Shown piece by piece: positions 8,778 to 16,324 of a stretch of 34,976 nucleotides of DNA. This DNA comes from Anaerolineae bacterium (lineage in GTDB: Bacteria > Chloroflexota > Anaerolineae > 4572-78 > J111), in the NCBI GenBank assembly GCA_020433805.1, contig JAGRBZ010000036.1:1-34976 (forward strand). Reading direction: 5' to 3'. A model generated the notes under the pieces. The model made no database searches. It was given only the letters and a program-made list of their open reading frames with translations, and had not been told where the DNA came from. Both the position numbers and the translations under genes were made by a program. Position 1 is the first letter of the stretch, and each line of letters opens with the position of its first letter.

Positions 8778-9110
8778 TTAATGAACAACCGGCATCGGGC
8801 GGGTGGGATTTGAGTGTAATTGTCGAGGCGGTAACATCGGCATAGGACGCGTAGAGCGTGAGTGATGATACCGAGCAAAAACAGGCGCGGTTGGACGCGG
8901 CAGAGAAACGCTAGGCTGCGGTGTCTCAGTAAAGGTTAATCGGTAACGCTGACCGACAAAGCACCCCAGATGATAAGCAGGTATGCCAATAACCACAATA
9001 GCTACAAAAGCCAGAATTACGGGAGAGAGCAAAACAAGTTTAAATTCAAGCCAAATTAAACCCAACCCCCACAAAGCAATTCCTAATCCAACAATTTTAA
9101 GCCATTTCAT
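8778..9110 (-). CDS. Small two-helix membrane protein between the propeller paralogues
   Basis: The 110-residue frame starts at ATG 9110 with AAGGAAG upstream. Two hydrophobic segments (about 5-20 and 26-46) are followed by a proline-, arginine- and histidine-rich tail with repeated RPMP phrases (STRPMPMLPPR, NPTRPMPVVH). The tail is basic and probably disordered. It is transcribed in the same direction as both propeller genes and sits between them, so it may belong to their cassette as a membrane partner (inference). I do not recognise a family. Confidence 0.65.
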   Translation of the reverse strand: MKWLKIVGLGIALWGLGLIWLEFKLVLLSPVILAFVAIVVIGIPAYHLGCFVGQRYRLTFTETPQPSVSLPRPTAPVFARYHHSRSTRPMPMLPPRQLHSNPTRPMPVVH

Positions 9111-9282
9111 TTTTTATCTTCCTTTGATAGGGTACTACTTGAGCTTTAAATAAGCTGATCAAACGCGATTGCCGAAATGCCGGTATCGATACATTTCCAC
9201 ACAATTTTTGTCTGATGCTAGCATCGTTGATTGACCATATCAGCGAGGCTCACTACCTATAACGATTGTGCTTGTAAAAGTG

Positions 9283-10509
9283 TTACGCGGCTGTTTGCAG
9301 CAGACGTACCCAATCTAACCGACCAAACAGAATGATGCCGGCCAGGCCGGAAGTAAGAAAAATTATCAAGACTTGAGAATGGTTGAGATGAAGAGGTAAG
9401 CCTAAATTTGTTAGAAAGCTACCGGTATCGGCCTCAATAGGGAGTAGATATGGCTTTAAACCGGTGTGAGAAACACCGTAGATAATATCGTTATTTAATA
9501 AAAGCTCATCGACGACACCATTTGCCTCAGCGACTTTGACCCATTCACTGCCGGCATTATAGGTTTCGTAAACACTGCCACCTATAAGTTGACCACCTAT
9601 CGCATAGGCGGTGGATATTACGGCGTGATTCTGGTTCTCTTTATCAACGGTTAAAGCTGTAGCCTGAAGTTTAGCTTCGGATACGGCAGGCCAATTGCCC
9701 CCAATTTGGGTCCAATCCTGCCCACCATTACTTGAGTAGTAAACAGCGCCTGAATCGTCAGCCGCATAGATAGCATTGTCAGACGTCGCAATATCGATAG
9801 GACGTTCGGCGGGCAATGGGAGAGCATGCCAGGCTTCAACATCGCCGCTGACAAATAGCCCCTCATTCGTCAATGCATAAACCCTATTTCTTTCCCCAAC
9901 GACTAAATCTTTAACATGCATTTGGGGTGCGGAAACGCCTCCTACCAAACGATAGCCGTGGCCGTCGGCATCGATATCAAACAGATAAACTCCCGAGCCG
10001 GCAGTGCCGATAAAAAGCTTATGGGGCTGCGTATCATCAATCGCCAACGTTGTTACCGCTGGTACAACACCATCGGGATGAGCAGGCAAACTAATAAAGA
10101 GTTTGTGCCAGCTTTTGCCGCTATCATAGCTACGCCACAAATTATTGGTTGTGGTTACCGGGCCACCTTCGGTTCCGGCAAAAAGTGTCGCCGGGTTGAC
10201 CGGATGGGCAACCAAAGCGGTGAGGACACCATCAGGCCCAGAACTAATATACTGCCACGTTAGCCCATTATCATGACTGCGGTAAATACCATCAGTTTGG
10301 GGGCCACCTTGTAGCGCGGCGTACATAACGTGATCACCAGCCACCGTAACTGTTTTAACAGACGCGTTTGATAGGTCGGCCAAAGCCAACCCGGAGGTTT
10401 CACCCATCAACATTACGGCTGTCGTTCCCACAATAAGTGTTACGAGAAATAAGACTGAACGGACCACTCGTATCATTCCTGCTCTTATGCGACTTCGCCA
10501 GGTGTGCAT
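9283..10509 (-). CDS. Membrane-anchored BNR/Ycf48-like beta-propeller protein (paralogue 2)
   Basis: The ATG at 10509 is preceded by AAGGAG and AAGGAA. The 408-residue protein has a basic N-terminus, a signal/anchor helix (about 18-36) and the motif GETSGLALADLSN, shared with paralogue 1. BNR-type repeats follow (GIYRSHDNGLTWQYI, NLWRSYDSGKSWHKL, AVYYSSNGGQDWTQI, SVYETYNAGSEWVKV). A C-terminal hydrophobic helix (about 380-396) is followed by a basic tail. Residue-level similarity to the 7493-8686 product runs over the full length, for example TAYAIGGQLIGG against TAYSVGSQLIGD, so the pair arose by duplication. It is probably an extracytoplasmic, membrane-tethered propeller of unknown ligand. 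A nested inverted repeat lies about 50 bases upstream of the start. Confidence 0.85.
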   Translation of the reverse strand: MHTWRSRIRAGMIRVVRSVLFLVTLIVGTTAVMLMGETSGLALADLSNASVKTVTVAGDHVMYAALQGGPQTDGIYRSHDNGLTWQYISSGPDGVLTALVAHPVNPATLFAGTEGGPVTTTNNLWRSYDSGKSWHKLFISLPAHPDGVVPAVTTLAIDDTQPHKLFIGTAGSGVYLFDIDADGHGYRLVGGVSAPQMHVKDLVVGERNRVYALTNEGLFVSGDVEAWHALPLPAERPIDIATSDNAIYAADDSGAVYYSSNGGQDWTQIGGNWPAVSEAKLQATALTVDKENQNHAVISTAYAIGGQLIGGSVYETYNAGSEWVKVAEANGVVDELLLNNDIIYGVSHTGLKPYLLPIEADTGSFLTNLGLPLHLNHSQVLIIFLTSGLAGIILFGRLDWVRLLQTAA

Positions 10510-10558
10510 TTCCTTAACTCCTTAGATAATTGACCCGTGAGAATGCTTGTAAATCAAC

Positions 10559-10617
10559 AAATTAATCGGGTAAGTGCCGGAGTCACAAAACTCGCTTTGT
10601 GATTCCTCGATTAATTT
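10559..10617. repeat. Nested inverted repeat / structured element
   Basis: The outer arms AAATTAATCG (10559-10568) and CGATTAATTT (10608-10617) are perfect complements of 10 bp. Inside them lie GAGTCACAAA (10580-10589) and TTTGTGATTC (10596-10605), which pair over 10 bp with one G-T pair and a six-base loop. The linkers are unequal (11 and 2 bases). On the - strand it would sit in or just before the leader of the propeller gene starting at 10509. There is no T-run, so it does not look like a terminator. Confidence 0.7.
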
Positions 10618-10802
10618 CTAAAACCACATCAATTCTCACTGACTATAACGAAGAAGAAGGAGAAAGTGTTATGCGGGGGATAAGTGGATAAATGTTGATT
10701 TGCTCGTTGAAGGTTGATAACGAGTTGCTAAAACTATTGAGCATATAGCGTTGTGGCGAAATTGGGGTTACTTAGAGTAGCTTGAAAGCGGCGTAGCATC
10801 TA

Positions 10803-10851
10803 AACAACAAAACCACGAACCTTGCTACGTATGAAAGCAAAGTTCGTGGTT
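10803..10851 (-). terminator. Intrinsic terminator of the sigma-factor operon
   Basis: Read on the - strand, arms at 10837-10851 and 10811-10825 pair over 15 bp with one mismatch (AACCACGAAC core). They are followed by the T-rich tail TTTTGTTGTTT. It lies 29 bases past the stop of the propeller/anti-sigma-like gene. Confidence 0.8.
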
Positions 10852-10879
10852 ATGGGGAGCGTATGAAAAGGTGGGTAGA

Positions 10880-12772
10880 TTAGTAAATGGCTGGTCTAGC
10901 CAAGCCCCAATCTTCCGTAGAACCGACACCCTCTTGGACTTTATATTCGTTCCCGCCATCAAGCGGCAAAACAGTAATCCACCAACTTCCATAATGGTCG
11001 GTTCGAAGGTAAAGTTCTTGCCCACATGGGCCAAAGACCGGAGTGGTATCGGTTCCCGGCCGCTGCGTTAAGCGGGTAATATGGCTATCTTCAAAATTAA
11101 GCAGGTAAATTTCCCAGTCTTGATCTCGGTCACGAGAACTAAAAGCCAAGTATTGCCCGGTAGGCGACCAGGTCGGGTAGCTATCAGTGCTATCGGTTGT
11201 TAATTGTCTAATAAGCGTGCCATCAAGTTTCACCAACCACAGGCCACACGCATCGGAACAGCTTTTGATGACTAACTGTCGGCTATCGGGACTCCAAGCG
11301 GGTTGTTCACCCGAAAACCGATAAAGCTCACGCCCATCTTGAGCATCAATGATGACAACTTCGTGTGTAATTCCCGGTGGGCCAACTTCTAATGCGAGCA
11401 TAGAACCATCAGGCGACCAGGTTAAATTCTTAACATGGTCAATCGCCAGAAGTTGCCTGGGGTTTTGCTGTGTGTTGTTGATAATATCGACAACCCACAC
11501 CCCATTTCCCTGATTATAAGGTTCTTCTAACTGGCTGATACCTTGCACCCCAAAAAAGGCCAGACGCTTGCCATCCGGCGACCATGTCGGAGCCGCGGCC
11601 CAGCGATGAAGTTCGGCATTGAGGGCAGCGGCGGTTGAGGTTACGAGACCTAAATCTGAATTTTGAGAACCGCTTTGCACGTAAACAACCCGAGCCGGGT
11701 ATGGAAACACATTATCAACTTGACTCGTCACATCGATGTGGTCGCTGGGGTTAACCTCCATTGTTTCACCATTAGAGACAAGCGTAGCCGTATTTGTCAC
11801 CGGACCGGCATAGCAAGAAACCGCCCGAGTGGTAACCGTTATGTTACGCGCTTCATAAAGGGCTAAATCATCTACATCACAGGAAAGTTCATTTTTGTCA
11901 TTGAGAATACAGTTACCCTCGCTGACGGATACATATTCTTCATCAGTCGAAAGAGAGCTAACAAATGTCGCCGATAAAGGCTCAGCGGAAGTAGTATTTG
12001 TAATGGTTGTTTGATAGGTCAGTATCCGACCGCCATTATTAATGGCTTGATAATCAAATTGAAGTTCGGCTAACTCGGATGCGATTGCATCGTTCCCGGT
12101 AAAGTTAAATTCAGTCAGCAGTTTATCAAGCTCCGGTACGTCAACTTGCACGTGATCTAATTCCGCTTTTTGCTGGTTAAGAGCCAACGAGATAGCCTGC
12201 CGTGATTCCGGTGTGTCATAGTGAGACAAGATTGATAAGGTTTGCTGATAACCATTCAAAGCCACGGCTACCGCTTCCTCATCACCATTAACCCGAGCTA
12301 AATCGTTAATTCGGCGTTCGGCTACCATCAAATCAACCGAAAGTGGATTGGGGTGTACCGTACGTAACACCTGTTCGCTGGCAAGCTTCCAATCATAAAG
12401 TGCTTCACCGGGCAAGGCTGACTGGGCAAGAACCGTCCCTGTTGATAGAAACAAAACTAACACTGCCGCAACTCCAAAAGCCATATTCAAAGTACGCCCA
12501 AACAGGGGCGGCCAGAAGAAAAATCGGCGGCTACCTCGGCGTTGCGGTTTTGATCGGGTTTTCATATGCGCCATCAGTTGCGATCGCGCCTTCGCCTTAA
12601 AAATAGGTGTCGGTTCGACATTTTGACCTTTTTCTAAGGTTTGAGCAGCCAACAATAATCGACGCAGTTCTGGTGCATACTCAGGATAACGAGCGAGACA
12701 TTCTTCAAGTGTTGACTGTTTTGTAATGAGCTGGGTTAGGCATTCATCTAATATATTTTCCAGCTTACTCAT
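10880..12772 (-). CDS. Single-pass membrane protein, DUF5667-like with WD40/TolB-like propeller; putative anti-sigma partner
   Basis: The ATG at 12772 overlaps the sigma-factor gene by 8 bases, with GGGGGAGATC as ribosome site, so translation is probably coupled. The cytoplasmic N-terminus (1-94) contains DECLTQLITKQSTLEECLARYPEYAPELR, written here as two phrases of one conserved-looking helical region. A membrane helix follows at about 95-116, then LPGEALYDWKLASEQV (120-135), typical of DUF5667. Residues 240-345 resemble a DUF11-like Ig fold. The C-terminal 270 residues carry PD40 repeats (PTWSPDGKRLAFFG, LTWSPDGSMLALEV, PAWSPDSRQLVIK, PTWSPTGQYLAFSS). The likely role is to hold the sigma factor inside and sense outside, but the classical zinc anti-sigma HxxxCxxC motif is absent. 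The partnership rests on gene order. Confidence 0.8.
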   Translation of the reverse strand: MSKLENILDECLTQLITKQSTLEECLARYPEYAPELRRLLLAAQTLEKGQNVEPTPIFKAKARSQLMAHMKTRSKPQRRGSRRFFFWPPLFGRTLNMAFGVAAVLVLFLSTGTVLAQSALPGEALYDWKLASEQVLRTVHPNPLSVDLMVAERRINDLARVNGDEEAVAVALNGYQQTLSILSHYDTPESRQAISLALNQQKAELDHVQVDVPELDKLLTEFNFTGNDAIASELAELQFDYQAINNGGRILTYQTTITNTTSAEPLSATFVSSLSTDEEYVSVSEGNCILNDKNELSCDVDDLALYEARNITVTTRAVSCYAGPVTNTATLVSNGETMEVNPSDHIDVTSQVDNVFPYPARVVYVQSGSQNSDLGLVTSTAAALNAELHRWAAAPTWSPDGKRLAFFGVQGISQLEEPYNQGNGVWVVDIINNTQQNPRQLLAIDHVKNLTWSPDGSMLALEVGPPGITHEVVIIDAQDGRELYRFSGEQPAWSPDSRQLVIKSCSDACGLWLVKLDGTLIRQLTTDSTDSYPTWSPTGQYLAFSSRDRDQDWEIYLLNFEDSHITRLTQRPGTDTTPVFGPCGQELYLRTDHYGSWWITVLPLDGGNEYKVQEGVGSTEDWGLARPAIY

Positions 12773-13346
12773 GATCTCCCCCTAACAAATCGGCCAGAGC
12801 TTGCAGCGCCCGCATTTGTAAAGCACGGATGGCCCCCTGACGCTTACCCATAATTTTTGCAACCTCTCCTGTTTTTAGCCCATTAATAAACTTAAGCGTT
12901 AACACTTCCCGTTGGTCTTCGGTTAAACGCTGTAAAACCGCTTGAAGCCATTCCCCTTCCAAACGGCGTTCTACCTCCTTAACTACGTTGGCCTTTGGAT
13001 CAGGTTTAAACATGGCCTCAGCCTCCAGAGGTAGTGTATCTTTATAAGTCCGATAATGATCGATAACACTATTTCGAGCAATCCGAAAGAGCCAGGCTCC
13101 AAAAGGTAGCCCTTGCATCTTGTATCGCCCTAAATTATCCCAGGCTTTAAGAAACACCTGAGACGTTAAGTCTTCGGCTGTTTGTTTGTTGCCGACTCGA
13201 TGAAGAATAAAACGGTATACATCATCGATATAAATATCATACAGTCCGGCAAAGGCATCAGCATTTCCTGCTTTTGCCTGTTTAATTAATTGAGTTTCTT
13301 GCGAGGCCGACTCTGGTAATCGAGTGGCACTGGCACTATCAATCAA
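12765..13346 (-). CDS. ECF-type RNA polymerase sigma factor
   Basis: Region 2 is seen in DAFAGLYDIYIDDVYRFI, AEDLTSQVFLKAW and FGAWLFRIARNSVIDHYR. Region 4 is seen in LTEDQREVLTLKFINGLKTGEVA followed by the helix-turn-helix GKRQGAIRALQMRALQAL. There is no ATG near the N-terminus. The frame can be opened at TTG 13406, but that codon lies at the predicted transcription start. TTG 13346, with AGGTG five bases upstream, gives 193 residues, the usual ECF length, and removes a hydrophobic stretch not expected in this family. Its 3' end overlaps the gene for the membrane-anchored partner. It probably directs transcription of envelope or stress genes; the target promoters are unknown. Confidence 0.88.
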   Translation of the reverse strand: MIDSASATRLPESASQETQLIKQAKAGNADAFAGLYDIYIDDVYRFILHRVGNKQTAEDLTSQVFLKAWDNLGRYKMQGLPFGAWLFRIARNSVIDHYRTYKDTLPLEAEAMFKPDPKANVVKEVERRLEGEWLQAVLQRLTEDQREVLTLKFINGLKTGEVAKIMGKRQGAIRALQMRALQALADLLGGDHE

Positions 13347-13413
13347 GGCTACACCTATGAGAACGACAAACAAGGATAAACTGTTACGCACTTCCAGAAA
13401 AATCAACTTAGAA

Positions 13414-13441
13414 AGTATATCATACTTATTTTTGTTGCCAA
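13414..13441 (-). promoter_or_regulatory. Near-consensus extended -10 promoter for the sigma-factor operon
   Basis: On the - strand, TTGGCA (13436-13441) and TATACT (13414-13419) are 16 bases apart, and a TG dinucleotide one base before the -10 makes an extended -10. The predicted start of transcription is near 13407, which argues against translation from TTG 13406 and for TTG 13346. It looks like a housekeeping promoter rather than an ECF-type one. Confidence 0.65.
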
Positions 13442-13509
13442 GCCTAAATTTTGTACCGGTCTTATAAAACTTATGAGGAGAGGGAGGGATGATTGAGAAG
13501 CGAGAAGAA

Positions 13510-14274
13510 CTAGCGATTGTAACGAACGCGTTGTCCTAATAGCCAACCGAGCAAAAATTCTGTAATGAGAATGAGAAGGATAAAAGCGATATTGACAGCA
13601 ATAGTAATCGTAAAAGCAGAAAGCAGGTATGTAAATCCGGTTAAAATGATCCGTTGAAAGTTATCAGGCAGCGAGGGGTTTATGCCCAGGCCAATAGCGA
13701 GCACGATAGCCAAACTAAGATAGAGGAGAACCGTTCGCCAAGACTCGCGATCTGAGGCGCTGGGCAACATAGCGTTAGAGATAGCAAACACCAAGTATAA
13801 CCACACCCAGACATCGGGTAAAACTAAAGTTTGAACCAGCGTCTGCCAAATGGCTTCGACATCACCAGAAACGAGAGCTTGTCCAATACGGGTTAAATTC
13901 AACTGCCCCTGACCAATAAGCAAAACGGCGATACTGCCAAAAATTAAAGGAGCGACACCAATTAAACTGTGGCGGAAGGGATCATCGACATAAACTTGAA
14001 CAGCTCCCATCTGTAACTGTCCTCCTTTTTTCACTTCGGGCCATAGGGAGAACTTTGTAGTTTTTACGCCGATAAGATTAGCCGTAAGCCAGTGGCTTAA
14101 CTCGTGTAAAAAAGTACCCGGTAAAAAGATAACCCAAAAAAACCACATCGCCACTTGAGGACTACCGGTTAATAAAAAAGCAACCCCCTGCACGTGGGTG
14201 CTAATCCAACGGTTCAGGGGGTATAAAATCAAAAATGAAATAATCAACCAGAAAAGTATTGACCAACCAGACAT
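13510..14274 (-). CDS. M50-type intramembrane zinc metalloprotease
   Basis: The 254 residues contain about six hydrophobic segments. HELSH (57-61) lies inside the second, the HExxH zinc motif of membrane-embedded M50/site-2 proteases. SNAMLPSASD in the fourth supplies Asn167, Pro171 and Asp175, resembling the family's second NxxPxxxxD-type motif. No PDZ or CBS domain is present, so this is a minimal form. No clear ribosome site precedes the ATG at 14274. It lies 103 bases upstream of the sigma-factor start region and on the same strand. Site-2 proteases in other bacteria cut membrane anti-sigma factors, so the neighbour at 10880-12772 is a candidate substrate. That link is inference. Confidence 0.75.
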   Translation of the reverse strand: MSGWSILFWLIISFLILYPLNRWISTHVQGVAFLLTGSPQVAMWFFWVIFLPGTFLHELSHWLTANLIGVKTTKFSLWPEVKKGGQLQMGAVQVYVDDPFRHSLIGVAPLIFGSIAVLLIGQGQLNLTRIGQALVSGDVEAIWQTLVQTLVLPDVWVWLYLVFAISNAMLPSASDRESWRTVLLYLSLAIVLAIGLGINPSLPDNFQRIILTGFTYLLSAFTITIAVNIAFILLILITEFLLGWLLGQRVRYNR

Positions 14275-14303
14275 AGATTTTTAAAAGGGTATATTTTAAG
14301 GGA

Positions 14304-14330
14304 GACAGGGTAAGTGACACCTACCCTGTC
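14304..14330. repeat. Perfect hairpin between tpiA and the M50 gene
   Basis: GACAGGGTA (14304-14312) and TACCCTGTC (14322-14330) form a 9-bp stem with a nine-base loop. On the - strand it lies past the end of tpiA and before the protease gene. The tail after the stem (TCCCTTAAAA) is a poor terminator, so it may be a weak terminator or an RNA-processing hairpin. Confidence 0.6.
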
Positions 14331-14377
14331 CAAAAAACCCCTACAATGCTACCAAATCTACTAATTTTACAGGCGAC

Positions 14378-15133
14378 TTAAGCCGAAGCCTCAACTAACG
14401 CCAAGAACGAGTCAACCTTGAGGCTAGCTCCACCGACCAACGCACCATCAATATCGGGTTGAGCCATAAATCCGGCAATGTTATTGGGCTTAACACTACC
14501 ACCATATTGTACCCGAATTTGTTCAGCAATATTATCGCCATAGAGATCGGCCAAAACGCCTCGAATACTGTTTTTGATGATACCATTGGCCATATCGGGG
14601 TCGGCCGTTTTACCGGTGCCGATAGCCCAGATAGGTTCGTACGCTACAATAACCTGAGCTGCTTCATCTGGCGACAAGCCATCGAAGGCTGCTTTTACCT
14701 GACCACCGACAAATGTTTCGGTTTCGCCGGCTTCGTTTTGCGTTAAATCTTCGCCAACACAAACGATAGGGATTAAGCTGTGGGTAAGAGCCGCTTTAAT
14801 TTTGTTATTAACGCCTTCATCGGTCTCGCCAAAATATTGGCGGCGCTCAGAGTGGCCTAAAATGACATAGTCACACAGTTCGGCTAGCATAACCGGTGAA
14901 ATTTCGCCGGTGTAAGCGCCTTGTATTTCCCAGTACATATTTTGCGCACCTAAACCCACCTTCGTACCTTCTACTATGTCTTTAACGGCAGATAAGGCCG
15001 TAAACGTAGGGCACAAAACAACATCTACGCCGCTTATGCTTTCGACCGCATCACATACGCCCTGAGACAGTTCAACTGCCTCGGCCACGGTCTTATGCAT
15101 CTTCCAATTTCCTGCAATGATAGGTGTTCGCAC
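14378..15133 (-). CDS. tpiA: Triosephosphate isomerase
   Basis: It interconverts dihydroxyacetone phosphate and glyceraldehyde-3-phosphate in glycolysis and gluconeogenesis, in the cytosol. All catalytic parts are visible: Asn9 and Lys11 in GNWKMHK, His94 in ILGHSERR, and the base Glu166 in AYEPIWAIGTG. The phosphate loop follows in VQYGGSVKPNN and GALVGGASL. The length (251) is normal. The start is GTG at 15133, with GAGGAGG eight bases upstream. It lies 91 bases after a PfkB sugar kinase gene on the same strand. In many genomes tpiA sits with gap and pgk, which are not here. Confidence 0.98.
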   Translation of the reverse strand: MRTPIIAGNWKMHKTVAEAVELSQGVCDAVESISGVDVVLCPTFTALSAVKDIVEGTKVGLGAQNMYWEIQGAYTGEISPVMLAELCDYVILGHSERRQYFGETDEGVNNKIKAALTHSLIPIVCVGEDLTQNEAGETETFVGGQVKAAFDGLSPDEAAQVIVAYEPIWAIGTGKTADPDMANGIIKNSIRGVLADLYGDNIAEQIRVQYGGSVKPNNIAGFMAQPDIDGALVGGASLKVDSFLALVEASA

Positions 15134-15224
15134 TTTAATGCCTCCTCTTTCTTAATTAAATTGTGTTTGCAATAGCTTACACCATTGTTAACTACTCAAG
15201 CAAACTTTAGGCAGGTTAGCCGCA

Positions 15225-16229
15225 TTAAATAATTCCTTCAAACCAAGCGGTTAATTCTTCTAAAGCCGGCCGAGCAGATGCCCACTCGTCTTTGAAATAG
15301 TGCTGCTCTATAAGTTTCGATACATCGTTTCTGTTTAGAGACGCTGCTCCGGATCCATCATGCATCGTTACTAAGCCGCCGAGAGCATTTCCTAGCGCGG
15401 CTGAGGACTCCCAGCTTAAACCTACTAAACGCCCTAATACTACACCGGCATTGAAACTATCGCCAGCTCCGGTTGTATCTTTAACCTTCACATCGAAGGA
15501 AGGCACATAGGCTCGCTTATCGCCCACAGCTAAAAGACAGCCATTCGTACCTCGCTTCGTAATAATAGCCGATGCGCCCTTGCCGTTAAGCAAATAACTC
15601 AAGCTATCCTCAATGGACGGTCTCTTGGCTAACAACGTCACTTCCTGCTCGTTTGGTAAAAGGACATCAATTCGAGGAAAAAGGTCAACAATTTGAGATC
15701 GAGCGCGGAGAGCAGGTTCGGTACCAATATCTAAACTCACCCTAGTATGGGGCGAATTTTCGGCAATGTCAAGAACGGTGAGGATTGTTTCGTATTGATG
15801 TTGCGCTAGAAATGAATAGCTCGAGAGATGTATCCAACGACAATTTTTAAAGTAAGCCGGATCGATAACATTAGCCTGGGTGAATGAATTGGCACCCCGA
15901 GCACCAAACATGGTGCGTTCGCCGTCAACAGTTACTGCAATAAATATTAAGCCGGTGCTTACTTTTGGGTCAATTTGAATAGCACTGCAATCAACACCGG
16001 CGGCCATTAAATCTTCTAACACTTGTTTAGCTAAGGAGTCTGACCCGACTCGGCCGATAAACCCAACATCCATATCCATTTTTGCCAGGGCGATGGCCGT
16101 ATTTACTGCAGACCCACCAGTGTGCATCTGCATTGATGTAGCAACAGCTTCAGTTCCAGATAAGGGGTAAGACGGAATCGTAAAAACTACATCGACATTT
16201 ATGTCGCCCATAACAATAATATCGGGCAT
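15225..16229 (-). CDS. PfkB-family carbohydrate/nucleoside kinase
   Basis: A ribokinase-fold kinase of 334 residues. The N-terminal substrate motif is GGSAVNTAIALAKM, preceded by GDINVDVVF. The C-terminal ATP/anion-hole motif is DTTGAGDSFNAG, with Asp257 as catalytic base. It phosphorylates a sugar or nucleoside hydroxyl with ATP. The ATG at 16229 is preceded by GGGAG. The family cannot be narrowed by eye: it could be a ribokinase, fructokinase or nucleoside kinase. The position ahead of tpiA suggests carbohydrate metabolism but no specific pathway. Confidence 0.9.
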   Translation of the reverse strand: MPDIIVMGDINVDVVFTIPSYPLSGTEAVATSMQMHTGGSAVNTAIALAKMDMDVGFIGRVGSDSLAKQVLEDLMAAGVDCSAIQIDPKVSTGLIFIAVTVDGERTMFGARGANSFTQANVIDPAYFKNCRWIHLSSYSFLAQHQYETILTVLDIAENSPHTRVSLDIGTEPALRARSQIVDLFPRIDVLLPNEQEVTLLAKRPSIEDSLSYLLNGKGASAIITKRGTNGCLLAVGDKRAYVPSFDVKVKDTTGAGDSFNAGVVLGRLVGLSWESSAALGNALGGLVTMHDGSGAASLNRNDVSKLIEQHYFKDEWASARPALEELTAWFEGII

Positions 16230-16324
16230 ATAGCAAAAACTCCCTCGTTAGTTGTATAGAAGTAAACGGATCGAGGTTAACTAAATTCATTTTTAGATGT
16301 GACGCTGAGGGTTAATCGTAATAA

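Larger units (their letters stand above)
10510..10879. other. 370-base gap without a supported gene
   Basis: It holds the upstream region of the propeller gene (- strand), a nested inverted repeat (10559-10617), and the terminator of the sigma-factor operon (10803-10851). A strong ribosome-site-like AAGGAG before ATG 10671 on the + strand opens only a six-codon frame. I see nothing else. Confidence 0.6.

Noticed and set aside
9214..9225. 12-base palindrome GATGCTAGCATC
   Set aside because: A single short palindrome in an intergenic region, with no second copy seen and no clear link to a promoter.
10671..10691. Strong AAGGAG before an ATG on the + strand
   Set aside because: The frame has only six codons. 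A leader peptide is possible, but no downstream + strand gene exists for it to control.
13347..13406. N-terminal extension of the ECF sigma factor from TTG 13406
   Set aside because: The codon lies at the predicted transcription start of a near-consensus promoter, and the extension is hydrophobic and unlike ECF sigma N-termini.
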